A DNA stretch of 64,000 nucleotides from Chelativorans petroleitrophicus (GCF_025398195.1 NZ_JAODNV010000013.1:62001-126000); one strand, 5' to 3'. Counted from the first letter of the stretch, positions 45,092-56,248 are shown. Notes: a model not told the origin generated them from the letters alone. Numbers and translations: made by a program.

Positions 45092-47104
45092 TCAGGCCGC
45101 TTTGCCCCTGCTGCTCAATGCATCGTCGGCGAGTCGGCCGGTGAGTTCGGCCATATGGTCGAAGCGTGCACGGTAGGTGGCCACGCCGGCCGTTGCCGAG
45201 CGCAACTCGATGATGAGATTGTCCATCTCCGCTTCGGGAAGCAGGGCTTCCACAATATCCCACCCCGGTTGGTCGGTACGTGTTTCGAAGCCCAGAATCT
45301 GCCCGCGCCTTTGCGACAGGATCGCCGTGATCTTCGCGGTGGCGTCGGACGGCGTATCCACCTCCACCTTGAGGATCGGCTCGAGCAGCACGGGGCTTGC
45401 AGCTGCAAGCCCTTCCTTCATGGCGAGCCGCGCGGCGAGCTGGAAGGCCATGTCGGACGAATCCACCGTGTGATAGGAGCCGTCCGCGAGGTTCACCGCG
45501 ATATCCACGACGGGGAAACCCAGAGGCCCCTGCTGAAGCGCATCCCGGACACCGGTTTCGACCGAGGGGATGTATTGCTTCGGCACCACCCCGCCGGTGA
45601 TCGACTCGGTGAACTCGAAGCCGCTGCCGCGCGGAAGCGGCTTAATTTCTAGCAGGACATCGCCGAACTGGCCGTGGCCGCCCGACTGCTTCTTGTGGCG
45701 CCCGCGCTGGGTGACGGCCTTGCGGATCGTCTCGCGGTAGGGGACCGACGGCGGGCGTGTCTCGACTGCAATCTGGTACTTCCCTTCCAGCCGCTCCCGC
45801 GCAATCCGTAGATGCATCTCGCCCTGGCCACCGAGAACGGTCTCGTTCGAATCACGGTTCTGTTCCAGAACGAGCGATGGATCCTCCTGCAGAAGCTTCT
45901 GCAGTGCCGCCGAGAGTTTCACCTCGTCCTTGCGGTCACGCGGGCTGATGACAATGGAGAAAACCGGCGGCGGCGCGGAAAGCGTGACAAGCCGGGGCGC
46001 CGCCGTCTTGCCCGTGGTGAGCGTGCCGCCGGTCTCCGCCTTGTCGAGCTTGCCGAGCGCCACCGTCTCGCCTTCTTCCGCCGACGCGATCTTGCTCTGC
46101 TCGCGGCCCACCATTCTATAGAGGCCCGAGACGCGTCCCGCCTCCGGTAGTTCCGCGCCGTCGGCGATCGAGCCTGACAGGACGCGCGCGATGGAAATCT
46201 TTCCGCCATGGCCCGTATGCACCGTCTTCATGACCTGAAGCGCGGTACCGTCGGCCTCCTTCAGGCCCAGGCGATCTCGCGTCCGGGCAACGCCCGGCAC
46301 ATCGTGGCGCACCGCCTTCAACAGGCGCAGAACGCCATTGCCCTTCTCTGCCGAGCCGATCAGAACCGGAATCACGGCCCCGTCGCGCACGTCCGCGGCA
46401 AGATCGTCAAAGACGGCGTCGCGCGGAGGCTCGATCTCCTCCAGAACCTGCTCCATGAGCGCATCGTCATGGTCGGCCAACGTTTCGAGCATGGAAAAGC
46501 GCGCCTCGAGTTCCCGCGCCTTCTCGTCGTCGGGAATGGGCGCAATCTCGCTTTCGGCATGTTCGCGGTAGATGTAGGCGCGCTCCAGCGCAAGATCGAT
46601 GGAGCCGATCACGATGCCGTCCTTCCGCAGGGGGATCTGACGTAACAGCAGCGGTGTCGCGCTCGCGGGCTGCAGCGTTTTCAGCATGTCGCGCACGCCC
46701 GCCGTGCTCTTGTCGATCTTGTTGAGGAAGACCATCCTCGGCAGCTTCAGCTGCTCCAGCCGACGCAGGACGAGCTGCAGCATCGGCAGCTTGCTGTCCT
46801 CCGCATCGACCACCACCACCGCCGCATCGGCCGCGGCGAGGATCGGTTCGGCCTCATGCGCGAATTCAATCGACCCGGGGCAGTCCACGAAGGTGATGCT
46901 TTCATCCATGAAGCGCGTCGTGGCGAAGCTCGCCTCCACGCTCATGGCATGCTCGCCTGCGCTGTTGCCATGGCTTGTCTGTCGTGCAATGGCGCCCGTG
47001 CGCGCCAGTATCGCTTCAAAGAGCGTGGTCTTGCCGCTTGCCAGGGGACCGAGAATGGCTATGCATTTCGGTCCTTTGTGTCTCTCCCCGGCTCGATTGC
47101 CCAT
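45092..47104 (-). CDS. EF-G-like translational GTPase paralogue
   Basis: A 670-residue protein with the whole EF-G domain plan. G1 is GPLASGKT (19-26) instead of GH-x3-GKT. G3 is D74-C-P-G-S78 instead of DTPGH, so the catalytic His is replaced by Ser; G4 NKID is at 128-131. Domain IV is present with 'HGQFGDVLLEIKPLPRGSGF', ending in domain V 'RGQILGFETRTDQPGWDIVE'. It is shorter than EF-G1 (about 700). Similar paralogues occur across alphaproteobacteria as 'elongation factor G-like'. Function unknown. Confidence 0.9.
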   Translation of the reverse strand: MGNRAGERHKGPKCIAILGPLASGKTTLFEAILARTGAIARQTSHGNSAGEHAMSVEASFATTRFMDESITFVDCPGSIEFAHEAEPILAAADAAVVVVDAEDSKLPMLQLVLRRLEQLKLPRMVFLNKIDKSTAGVRDMLKTLQPASATPLLLRQIPLRKDGIVIGSIDLALERAYIYREHAESEIAPIPDDEKARELEARFSMLETLADHDDALMEQVLEEIEPPRDAVFDDLAADVRDGAVIPVLIGSAEKGNGVLRLLKAVRHDVPGVARTRDRLGLKEADGTALQVMKTVHTGHGGKISIARVLSGSIADGAELPEAGRVSGLYRMVGREQSKIASAEEGETVALGKLDKAETGGTLTTGKTAAPRLVTLSAPPPVFSIVISPRDRKDEVKLSAALQKLLQEDPSLVLEQNRDSNETVLGGQGEMHLRIARERLEGKYQIAVETRPPSVPYRETIRKAVTQRGRHKKQSGGHGQFGDVLLEIKPLPRGSGFEFTESITGGVVPKQYIPSVETGVRDALQQGPLGFPVVDIAVNLADGSYHTVDSSDMAFQLAARLAMKEGLAAASPVLLEPILKVEVDTPSDATAKITAILSQRRGQILGFETRTDQPGWDIVEALLPEAEMDNLIIELRSATAGVATYRARFDHMAELTGRLADDALSSRGKAA

Positions 47105-47272
47105 GATGCCGACCTCCTCTCATGTCTCCACCCCATGAGCGGCGGCCGGCCCCCACGGCCGTCGCGCAGGCGTATGCCTCTCCTCCGAGCATTCCGCCAT
47201 CAGGGAGCATGGTCACACGCCTTGCGCTTGCGGGCAAGGGGGGAAGGGCGAGATTGTGATGAGGGTGGCTGG

Positions 47273-48208
47273 CTAGAGATCCAGCATCCAGGTCTGACCT
47301 ACGAGGTCCTTCCCGAAGGAGTGGTGCGGTTCCTCCTTCACGAGCTTGAATCCGGCGGCCTGGTAGATGCGGCGTGCGGAGACGAGAATGTCATTGGTCC
47401 AGAGCGTGATCGCCTTGTAGCCCTTCGCCCGCGCGAAGCCGATGCACTCGTCGACAAGCCGCCGTCCGATGCCGAGTCCCCGTGCGGCAGGCTCCACATA
47501 GAGCAGCCGGAGCTTCGCTACGGTGTCGGATTCCCGGACGAGAAAGACAGACCCCACCACCTCGCCATCGCGCTCCGCGATCCAGGAGGCTTCGCGGCGG
47601 GGATCGAATTGCCGCACGAAATCGCTCAGGATTTGTGCTGCCAGCGCCTCGTAGGTTTCGTCCCAGCCATATTCATGATGGTAGATGAGCCCCTGCCGGT
47701 GCACGATCCAGCCCAGATCGCCGGCCCGCAGCGGACGGAGGATATAGGCCGGCCCCGTATCCGGTGCCGGGCCGAGCAGCCGCTGAATGGTGCCCATCGC
47801 CGCCGTCAGCTTCTCCCGCTCGTCGGGCGAAAGGCGGGCAAGCAGATCGGCCACGAGGTCGCGGGCGGCCCGGTTGAGGGGCTCGAACGCCCGGCGTCCG
47901 GCCTCGGTCAGTCCAAGATGGAAGCGCCGTCCGTCGTCGGCCGCTGGCCGGCGTTCGATGAGGCCGCGCCGCTCGAACTTCTTCAGCATGCGGCTCAGAT
48001 AGCCCTCATCCAGGCCGAGGTCGCCGGCGAGTGCGCTGGCCGTCAGCCCATCCCTGTGCGCCAGCTCGAAGAGTACGCGCGCTTCCGTCAGGGAAAATTC
48101 GCTCCTGTACAATCCGTCTTCCAGCACGCCGATCTGACGAGTGTAAAAGCGGTTGAAACGCCTTACAGCGTCGATCTGCTGTTCCGATGGTGATTGAATG
48201 AGGTTCAT
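47273..48208 (-). CDS. MarR-GNAT fusion protein
   Basis: A 311-residue fusion. Residues 1-150 are a MarR winged helix ('LTASALAGDLGLDEGYLSRM', wing 'RRPAADDGRRFHLGLTEAGR'), and 160-311 are a GNAT acetyltransferase with acetyl-CoA loop 'EPAARGLGIGRRLVDECIGF'. Such fusions are known in rhizobia; the substrate is not. The ATG at 48208 is set by ACAGGAGA upstream. Confidence 0.92.
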   Translation of the reverse strand: MNLIQSPSEQQIDAVRRFNRFYTRQIGVLEDGLYRSEFSLTEARVLFELAHRDGLTASALAGDLGLDEGYLSRMLKKFERRGLIERRPAADDGRRFHLGLTEAGRRAFEPLNRAARDLVADLLARLSPDEREKLTAAMGTIQRLLGPAPDTGPAYILRPLRAGDLGWIVHRQGLIYHHEYGWDETYEALAAQILSDFVRQFDPRREASWIAERDGEVVGSVFLVRESDTVAKLRLLYVEPAARGLGIGRRLVDECIGFARAKGYKAITLWTNDILVSARRIYQAAGFKLVKEEPHHSFGKDLVGQTWMLDL

Positions 48209-48265
48209 GGCAATTCTCCTGTTGCCAATATCAACTATATACTTGCTTAAGTCAATTAATAGAGC

Positions 48266-48304
48266 AAAAACCAAGCCGCCCCGGCGACGCCGGAGCGGCT
48301 GGTT
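48266..48304 (-). terminator. Intrinsic terminator of the aspartate aminotransferase gene
   Basis: A long stem AACCA-GCCGC-CCGGC type (48269-48304, one bulge and one mismatch, GAC loop) is followed on the minus strand by five Ts. It sits just past the aminotransferase stop and before the MarR-GNAT gene. Confidence 0.88.
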
Positions 48305-48334
48305 CCATGGAGGATGGATCGGTCTCTTACACGC

Positions 48335-50017
<1,683 letters not shown>

Positions 50018-50887
50018 GTGTCACTGGCTGAAAAAATCCAGGAGCGGATCGAAGCAGCGATTGTCGTCGATGAAATCGGCATCGAGACCGGGCGCTACGG
50101 TTCACACATCCTCAAGACTCGTTATCAGGCGATTTTTCGTAGAACGCCCGAAGGGCTGACGCCATGGGGCGTTACAGGCACAGTGCAGCCGCATCTTCAC
50201 GAACGGCCAATCTCGCTCGATTCGTTTTGGGCGGACATCGCCCCCGACGACCAACCCTTCGTCGAGTCTTTGGGACGTATGCTGCAGTTACGCAACCATC
50301 GCAGTATCCACGCCGGCGATCTGGTGCTGCTTTGGGATTATGATCAGCGCCTGTTCGCCAGTACGGATACACCCGAGGCACAGGTTGCCCGCCTCGTATC
50401 TCTGCTGCCGTCCGCGGAAATCGACCAGCATCTTTTTCTGTGCAGGTTGCCGGGGAACGGGGAGGAGGGCCGAGTTGCGGAGCTGGCGGCGGTACTGCAA
50501 TTAAACGGAATAGCCACTGCCGTTGAGGATTTCGGCACGCCTGCGGAATCCGCCTCACGCATTCGCCAGATCAACCCGCAGATCGTGACATTCGAGGGGC
50601 GCTGGTTTCGACGTATCGCGGATGTGCCGGCGGCCGTCGACCTCCTCGGCTCTTTTGTCGAAGCGTTGCGGCGGGAGGGGCGACAAGTGCTGATCGAGGG
50701 TATTGAAACGCCGGACCAACTGCGCGCCGCATTCGATACAGGTGCCGATCTGTTGAGAGGCGACCTGTTGCGTCCGGCGCAGCCGGTTGGCGTGATCTTT
50801 GATACCGAACCGCTCGATGGGGAAGCACTGCTTCTAACCCGGAGCACGGGAACGTCACCTTTGCCTGGGCAGGGGCGCCCCGCCTGA
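50018..50887 (+). CDS. Degenerate EAL-domain protein
   Basis: A 289-residue protein with recognisable EAL fold landmarks but lost catalytic ones. 'LKTRYQAIFRRTPEGLTPWG' leads to G-V-T where active enzymes have E-A/L-L. 'ATAVEDFGTPAESASRIRQI' corresponds to the DDFGTG loop with Asp to Glu, and 'VLIEGIETPDQLRAAFDTGA' matches VAEGVET. The metal-binding Glu and the LKID lysine are not seen, so c-di-GMP hydrolysis is unlikely. It may bind a ligand or protein. GTG start with AGGAGG upstream; no neighbours in operon. Confidence 0.8.
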   Translation: MSLAEKIQERIEAAIVVDEIGIETGRYGSHILKTRYQAIFRRTPEGLTPWGVTGTVQPHLHERPISLDSFWADIAPDDQPFVESLGRMLQLRNHRSIHAGDLVLLWDYDQRLFASTDTPEAQVARLVSLLPSAEIDQHLFLCRLPGNGEEGRVAELAAVLQLNGIATAVEDFGTPAESASRIRQINPQIVTFEGRWFRRIADVPAAVDLLGSFVEALRREGRQVLIEGIETPDQLRAAFDTGADLLRGDLLRPAQPVGVIFDTEPLDGEALLLTRSTGTSPLPGQGRPA

Positions 50888-50985
50888 CGCGCGATGGCTC
50901 AATCCTGTTGATGGTCCGCGAAAAACTTTTCATTCGCGGCTGTACCGTGGCGCGCTAGAAAGGAGGGGAAGAAGGGAGCCGCCTC

Positions 50986-51591
50986 ATGAAGCTTTACGGA
51001 ATGACCGACAGCGGGAATTGTTACAAGCCCAGACTTCTGCTGGCGAAGCTTGGCATTCCCTATGAGCATATTGAGGTCAGTTCGCGTGACGGGTCCACGC
51101 GCAGGCCGGATTTCCTTGCCAGGAATCCCAACGGCAGGGTGCCCGTTCTGGAGCTGGACGACGGGCGTTTTCTCTCCGAGTCCAACGCCATATTGCTCCA
51201 TCTTGCTGAAGGCACCCGCTTCCTGCCGTCCGATCCTTACCAACGCGCGCTCGTCTATCAGTGGCTCTTTTTCGAGCAGTACAGTCACGAGCCCTTTGTG
51301 GCCGTCAGGCGTGCGCTGTTGATGTATCCGGAAAGGGCCGCCCAAGCCACTCCGGAGAGGCTTGCCGCCACGCTTGAGGGAGGCAATCACGCGCTCGGCG
51401 TCATGGAGCGGCAACTTTCCCGCACGCCTTTCCTGGCCGGTGAAGCGTACACGGTGGCCGATATCGCGCTTTATGCCTACACGCATGACGCGCACAATGG
51501 CGGCTTCGATCTTGCCGCCTTTCCCGCTGTTTCCGCCTGGCTGGAGCGTGTACGAAACGACCCCGGCCACATTCCGATGGTCGGCTCGTAG
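50986..51591 (+). CDS. Glutathione S-transferase family protein
   Basis: A 201-residue GST. The N-domain is 'MKLYGMTDSGNCYKPRLLLA' (Ser/Cys region of the glutathione site) with the cis-Pro 'NPNGRVPVLELDDGRFLSES', and the C-domain has 'FLAGEAYTVADIALYAYTHD'. Full length for bacterial GSTs. Specific substrate unknown. GAGGGGAAG precedes the ATG. Confidence 0.93.
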   Translation: MKLYGMTDSGNCYKPRLLLAKLGIPYEHIEVSSRDGSTRRPDFLARNPNGRVPVLELDDGRFLSESNAILLHLAEGTRFLPSDPYQRALVYQWLFFEQYSHEPFVAVRRALLMYPERAAQATPERLAATLEGGNHALGVMERQLSRTPFLAGEAYTVADIALYAYTHDAHNGGFDLAAFPAVSAWLERVRNDPGHIPMVGS

Positions 51592-51699
51592 ATACGCCGA
51601 AGCCTGCCCGCAGCGGGAACGCCCGTAACCCCGCCACTTATGTAGCCCGCGCCCGTCTCCACCCGTAGTGGGTGGAGAACGATCGCCCGCTTTTAGCTC

Positions 51700-51933
51700 T
51701 TAAGCGACCGCCTGGAGATCGGTTTCTCCGTCTTGCGTCTCCTTGGGGCGGTGCGACGCAACCGTCTTCAGCACGATGTTCAATTCATCAATGTCTACGT
51801 AAAAGACGCGGGCAAGCCGAACCGGAATAAGTTCTTCCGGTACGCCGTGTTGCAACAGTTTTTCAACCGCATGCATTAAATGCACCCGGTCGGTCAGGCG
51901 CACTTTGATGCTATCTTCAAAGGGATAACGCAT
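51700..51933 (-). CDS. Small conserved hypothetical protein
   Basis: A 77-residue protein, 'MRYPFEDSIKVRLTDRVHLM', 'HAVEKLLQHGVPEELIPVRL' and 'ARVFYVDIDELNIVLKTVAS'. It reads as alpha/beta without catalytic motifs. The ATG at 51933 is supported by AGGAAGAAG upstream; a longer frame to 52041 lacks a site. I recognise a rhizobial pattern but no named family. Confidence 0.65.
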   Translation of the reverse strand: MRYPFEDSIKVRLTDRVHLMHAVEKLLQHGVPEELIPVRLARVFYVDIDELNIVLKTVASHRPKETQDGETDLQAVA

Positions 51934-52122
51934 GGTCTTCTTCCTGATCGGAGATGACAAACGCATGACACGAACCAGGAACGCGCCGAGGCTACGCGTA
52001 GATATAGGCCAATCAGCGTAAACAATATGCTTAAGGAACAATACGCGCGCAACGGGAAACTTTCGCGTGAGCGTACACTTCCCTGTTCATCCACAAGAAA
52101 TGCGTTATCCTGTGAAAATTTA

Positions 52123-52689
52123 TCAATCCCTGATTGCGTTGAACCGGAATGAGAAGGACGCTTGTGCGGGTATGGTCTCCGGCGGTGCAGCGCGTTCGAG
52201 CGCGAGCATCTTTCGCTTGGTGAGCGTCCCTCCGGGAGCGGAAAAACCGCCGAGCTTGCCCCCTGCCGCCACGATGCGGTGACAGGGAATGATGAGCGGG
52301 ATTGGGTTGCGCCCGAGTGCCACTCCGGTCTGGCGGGCGGCATCGGGGAAGCCGGCTTGCGCCGCAAGTGCACCATAGGTGGCGGTCTGGCCGTAGGCGA
52401 GCCTTTGCGCGGCTTGATAGATCGCAAGACTGAACGCATCGACGCCCCCGAGGTCCAGGGGGAGGGCGGTAAAGTCCTCCCGTTCTCCCGCAAAATAGCG
52501 CTGGGCGGCCGCGATCGCCTCCGCTACCGCACCGGAAGGCTGCGAGGCCCGGGAATGCGGAAGGTATCTTGCGAAACTTTCCTCTAGCGGATCGGTGGTC
52601 TCGACGGGAAGCATGAAGCGGCTGATCCCGCGCAAGGTCCACGCGATGCCGCAGAAGCCAAAAGCAGTTTCAAAGACGTGATGGTGCAT
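52123..52689 (-). CDS. ogt: Methylated-DNA--protein-cysteine methyltransferase
   Basis: A suicide DNA-repair protein removing O6-alkyl groups. The active site is 'NPIPLIIPCHRIVAAGGKLG', with 'QRLAYGQTATYGALAAQAGF' (Arg finger helix) before it, and 'FSAPGGTLTKRKMLALERA' after. The start at 52689 (ATG) has GGAGG 11 bases upstream; a longer frame to 52722 is possible. About 188 residues, normal for Ogt. Confidence 0.94.
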   Translation of the reverse strand: MHHHVFETAFGFCGIAWTLRGISRFMLPVETTDPLEESFARYLPHSRASQPSGAVAEAIAAAQRYFAGEREDFTALPLDLGGVDAFSLAIYQAAQRLAYGQTATYGALAAQAGFPDAARQTGVALGRNPIPLIIPCHRIVAAGGKLGGFSAPGGTLTKRKMLALERAAPPETIPAQASFSFRFNAIRD

Positions 52690-52841
52690 CACAACGCCAT
52701 CCTCCAGCCCGAGCACAAACATAAGGCCCCACAGGGCAGCATCTCAAGAAGTTCTGGAATTCAACCCGTGTTGAATCGACAGGCGCGATGCGTTAAAGGA
52801 GCGCTTCGGCAGGGGGCGAAAGGGAGACGAAAGCTTTACCT

Positions 52842-53363
52842 TTGCTCTGCCGAACCGTCCTCACCTGCATCCTTCTTTGCCTACCAGCTCTGTCCGCGTG
52901 CAGCTCCATGCCCGCTCCTGCTCCGAGCGAAGACACGCCGGTTCGCACGGATCCGGCAGCGCCGACCGCTTTTGAGCAGACCGGGGAAATTCAGCCGGTA
53001 GAAGCGGGAAGCGCGGAGCTCGATGCGCTCATTGCCCGCTACGCCGCGGCCTATCAGGTGCCGGAAAACCTCGTGCGGCGCGTCGTCAAACGCGAGAGCA
53101 ACTTCAATCCGGCCGCGCGCAACAGGATCTATTGGGGCCTGATGCAGATCCGGCACGATACCGCCCGGACCATGGGCTATCGCGGGCCGGCGCACGGGCT
53201 GCTTGATGCCGAGACCAACCTCAAATACGCGGTCAAGTATCTGCGCGGCGCCTACATTACGGCGGGTGGTAACGAGGACCAGGCGATCCGCTACTACGCC
53301 AGCGGCTACTACTACGTCGCCAAGCGCAAAGGCCTGCTTCAGGAAACGGGCTTGAGGAACTGA
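52842..53363 (+). CDS. Lytic transglycosylase lipoprotein
   Basis: A 173-residue SLT-domain protein. The lipobox L-S-A-C is in 'MLCRTVLTCILLCLPALSAC'. The catalytic Glu is in 'VVKRESNFNPAARNRIYWGL' and 'GLMQIRHDTARTMGYRG' follows, with 'NLKYAVKYLRGAYITAGG' closing the domain. The start is a TTG with AGGGAG rather far upstream (about 17 bases), so the exact N-terminus is uncertain. It cleaves peptidoglycan strands in the periplasm. Confidence 0.9.
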   Translation: MLCRTVLTCILLCLPALSACSSMPAPAPSEDTPVRTDPAAPTAFEQTGEIQPVEAGSAELDALIARYAAAYQVPENLVRRVVKRESNFNPAARNRIYWGLMQIRHDTARTMGYRGPAHGLLDAETNLKYAVKYLRGAYITAGGNEDQAIRYYASGYYYVAKRKGLLQETGLRN

Positions 53364-53516
53364 GGCAGCGCGGCTCCTTTGCGCAGCGTCAGCAGATGGC
53401 ATGAGCGGGGAGCGGTGCCTTCAAAAAGCATGTGAACTGGTGTAAGGGGGCCGCCCGCTGTCGGATTGCGTGGAACAGCATCGTCCTTCGACAGATCTGC
53501 AATCCCGGGAACGACC

Positions 53517-54530
53517 ATGAACGACACGACACCCCTGAAAGAGCCGCTGGCGCAGAAAAGGACCACGCCGCTGGCCATTTCCGCGCGCGGGCTCGTGCGC
53601 CATTTCGGCGAGGTCAAGGCCGTCGACGGCATCGACCTCGACGTGCCGCGCGGCATGATCTTCGCCATACTCGGCCCCAACGGTGCCGGCAAGACGACGC
53701 TGATCCGCATGCTCGCCACGCTGCTCAAGCCGGATGCGGGTACGGCCACCGTGATGGGGCACGACCTTGTGGCCGAGCCGCATGCGGTGCGCGCGTCGAT
53801 CGCGCTCACCGGCCAGTTCGCCTCGCTGGACGAGGACCTGACGGCGCGCGAGAACCTGATCCTGCTCGCCCGCCTCTGGGGCTTTCGCGGCCGCGAAGCC
53901 AAGGCACGGGCGGACGAGCTGCTGGCCGCCTTCGAGCTTGCCGATGCGGCCAAGCGCCAGGTGAAGGATTTCTCCGGCGGCATGCGCCGCAGGCTGGACA
54001 TCGCCGCCTCGCTGATCGTCACGCCGGGCGTGCTGTTCCTCGACGAGCCGACGACCGGCCTCGATCCCAAGGCGCGGCAGGGCGTGTGGAGCATGATCCG
54101 CGAGCTTGCCAGGACGGGGGTGACCATCCTGCTTACCACGCAGTATCTGGAGGAGGCCGACCAGCTTGCCGCACGCATCGCCGTGATCGATCACGGTCGC
54201 AAGATCGCCGAGGGCACGAGCCGGGAGCTGAAGGCTCTGATCGGATCGGGCTTCCTGCATGTCGCCCCGGCCGATCCCGCCGACATCGACCGGGCGGCGG
54301 AAATCCTCGAAGCGCGGCTGGGGGCCGCGGTGCAGCGAAGCGCCGAGGGCGCGCAGCTCTCTGTGATGGCGGGCACGCCCCGGGACGCCAACGAGGCGCT
54401 GTCGGCGCTGATGGCCGCCGGCATCGAGATTTCGGATTTCTCGATGGGCTCGCCCAGTCTCGACGAGGTGTTCTTCGCCCTGACGGGTCAGCCCGCTGAA
54501 GATCAGGACCGTAAGGAGGCCGCCCAATGA
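53517..54530 (+). CDS. ABC exporter ATP-binding protein, DrrA type
   Basis: A 337-residue ABC ATPase. Walker A 'LGPNGAGKTT', signature 'KDFSGGMRRRLDIAASL', Walker B 'VLFLDEPTTGLDPKARQGVW' and a C-terminal DrrA-type extension of about 90 residues. The ATG at 53517 is chosen over 53466 on homology and a GGGA site. It overlaps the permease gene by 4 bases. DrrAB systems export drugs or lipids; the cargo is unknown. Confidence 0.93.
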   Translation: MNDTTPLKEPLAQKRTTPLAISARGLVRHFGEVKAVDGIDLDVPRGMIFAILGPNGAGKTTLIRMLATLLKPDAGTATVMGHDLVAEPHAVRASIALTGQFASLDEDLTARENLILLARLWGFRGREAKARADELLAAFELADAAKRQVKDFSGGMRRRLDIAASLIVTPGVLFLDEPTTGLDPKARQGVWSMIRELARTGVTILLTTQYLEEADQLAARIAVIDHGRKIAEGTSRELKALIGSGFLHVAPADPADIDRAAEILEARLGAAVQRSAEGAQLSVMAGTPRDANEALSALMAAGIEISDFSMGSPSLDEVFFALTGQPAEDQDRKEAAQ

Positions 54531-55330
54531 GCGCCGTCAGTCCAGCTACGCTCCCGACCGTCAAGGCGCCGCGCCCGCCTTCGCCCTTCTCCAACGCGCT
54601 CGCCTTCGGCTGGCGCGCGGTGCTGAAGTTCCGCCACGTGCCGGAGCAGCTCTTCGATCTGGTGATGACGCCGATCATGTTCACGCTGCTCTTCACCTTC
54701 GTCTTCGGCGGGGCGCTGGCGGGCTCGCCGGCGGACTACATCCAGTTCCTGCTGCCGGGGATTCTCGTGCAGACGGTGGTGTTCAACTCCGTCTATTCCG
54801 GCATGGGGCTTTCGACGGACCTCTCGAAAGGCCTGTTCGACCGCTTCCGCTCGCTGCCCATCTGGCAGCTTTCGCCCTTCGCCGGGCTGATGGTGGGCGA
54901 CGTGCTGCGCCACATCATCGCCGGCCTCATCATCCTCTGCATCGGCCTGATCCTGGGCTACCGGCCGGAGGCGGGGCTCGCGGGCGTTGTAGCCGCCTTC
55001 CTGCTCATCGTGGCGATCGGCTTCGGCACGGGGTGGATCTTCCTCGTGCTGGGGCTCCTGATCCGCACGCCCATGACGGTGATGACCATCGGCTTCACCC
55101 TCATCATGCCGGTCGCCTTCGCCTCCAACATCATGGTGCGGCCGGAGACCATGCCGGGCTGGCTCGAGGCGATCGTGGTGCGCAATCCCGTCTCGCACAT
55201 GACGACCGCGATGCGCGGGCTGCTCGACGGCACGGCGACGGGCGGCGACGTGCTGCTTGCCCTTGCCGCTCCCGTCATTCTGACGGTCGTGCTCTCGCCC
55301 GTCGTCCTGTGGCTCTACCGGCGCAGCTGA
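54527..55330 (+). CDS. ABC-2 type permease, DrrB type
   Basis: A 267-residue permease with six predicted spans: 'LFDLVMTPIMFTLLFTFVFG', 'IQFLLPGILVQTVVFNSVYS', 'VLRHIIAGLIILCIGLILGY' and 'VMTIGFTLIMPVAFASNIMV' among others, plus the ABC-2 motif 'FDRFRSLPIWQLSPFAGLMV'. The ATGA overlap with the ATPase gene shows coupling. Confidence 0.92.
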   Translation: MSAVSPATLPTVKAPRPPSPFSNALAFGWRAVLKFRHVPEQLFDLVMTPIMFTLLFTFVFGGALAGSPADYIQFLLPGILVQTVVFNSVYSGMGLSTDLSKGLFDRFRSLPIWQLSPFAGLMVGDVLRHIIAGLIILCIGLILGYRPEAGLAGVVAAFLLIVAIGFGTGWIFLVLGLLIRTPMTVMTIGFTLIMPVAFASNIMVRPETMPGWLEAIVVRNPVSHMTTAMRGLLDGTATGGDVLLALAAPVILTVVLSPVVLWLYRRS

Positions 55331-55417
55331 AGGCGCGCGCCATCCCCGCCGCGCCGGGGCTCAGCCCGCGCGGCCTCCTAGAACGGCCGGTTCTTGAACG
55401 CGGCTCGCGTCCGGACG

Positions 55418-56248
55418 TCACGACGTGTCAGGGCGCTTGAGCGCCTCGAGCGCCAGCGCATGGGAATGCGCGAGGATCCCGTCCACCTCGCGGATGGTGC
55501 GGGGAGCCTTTCGTCCTTCGCCGCCGCTCCTGCCGCAGGCCACCGGGTCGAAGCGGGAAAGCCGGCCGCCGGACGGGCGCCCGGGCCTGAGCGGCGAGAC
55601 GCGGCGGGTGAGCCGCGCATCGCGGCGCGCTTTCCAGCGGGCGAAGCGGCGGGCCTGCCCCGGTAGATCGTCGAGGGCCGCGGCAAGGGCGGCGAGGCGC
55701 TGGTTGAGGCGCACCGCGCTGACGGGATCGCCGGGCGAAGGCGGAGAGGGAAGGCGATAGGGCTCGATGATCCCCGGCAGCATGATGCGCGGCGCGGCAT
55801 GGGCAGGCACGGTGCGGCACCGCTCTTCGTAAGGCTCCGGGGTTCGCAGCGGATCGAGAAGCGGCAGGCAATAGGATCGCGGACGGGCGGCTGTGGCGGC
55901 TTTTCCTGCTGTTGCGGCGCGCGCGATTTCCGCCGCCGGCATGGTGACGGCGATGCCGAGGCGGCGCAGGAACTGCTCTGCCGGCACGGGCTTCGTCTTC
56001 CGCTTGCGCGGGGGCGGCAGGGTGACGGTGATGCCGCGGGCGGCGGCGATGATCAGCCGCCGCGCGGCGGCCTCTGCCGGGCGCAGGAGCCGCAGAATCG
56101 CAAGCCAGAGATGGCGCGGCAGCGTGGGGCGGGTTGTTCCCTCGGCCGGTGTTTCGTGATCAATGTCGAGCCCCGCCACGGCAACGAGCGCGGCGACGAT
56201 GCGCTTCAGCGCCAGCCGGTTCCACTCGATCGCCGCACGCCCGTCCAT
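55418..56248 (-). CDS. Arg/Pro-rich hypothetical protein
   Basis: A 276-residue protein with strong positive charge. 'AAIEWNRLALKRIVAALVAV' opens it; the middle holds 'TLPPPRKRKTKPVPAEQFLR' and 'PEPYEERCRTVPAHAAPRIM'; the end has 'REVDGILAHSHALALEALKR'. No known domain recognised. The ATG at 56248 is set by GGAAGGAGGG. Codons match the high-GC neighbours, so it is likely a genuine host gene. It lies beside the mosaic repeat at 56344. Confidence 0.6.
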   Translation of the reverse strand: MDGRAAIEWNRLALKRIVAALVAVAGLDIDHETPAEGTTRPTLPRHLWLAILRLLRPAEAAARRLIIAAARGITVTLPPPRKRKTKPVPAEQFLRRLGIAVTMPAAEIARAATAGKAATAARPRSYCLPLLDPLRTPEPYEERCRTVPAHAAPRIMLPGIIEPYRLPSPPSPGDPVSAVRLNQRLAALAAALDDLPGQARRFARWKARRDARLTRRVSPLRPGRPSGGRLSRFDPVACGRSGGEGRKAPRTIREVDGILAHSHALALEALKRPDTS

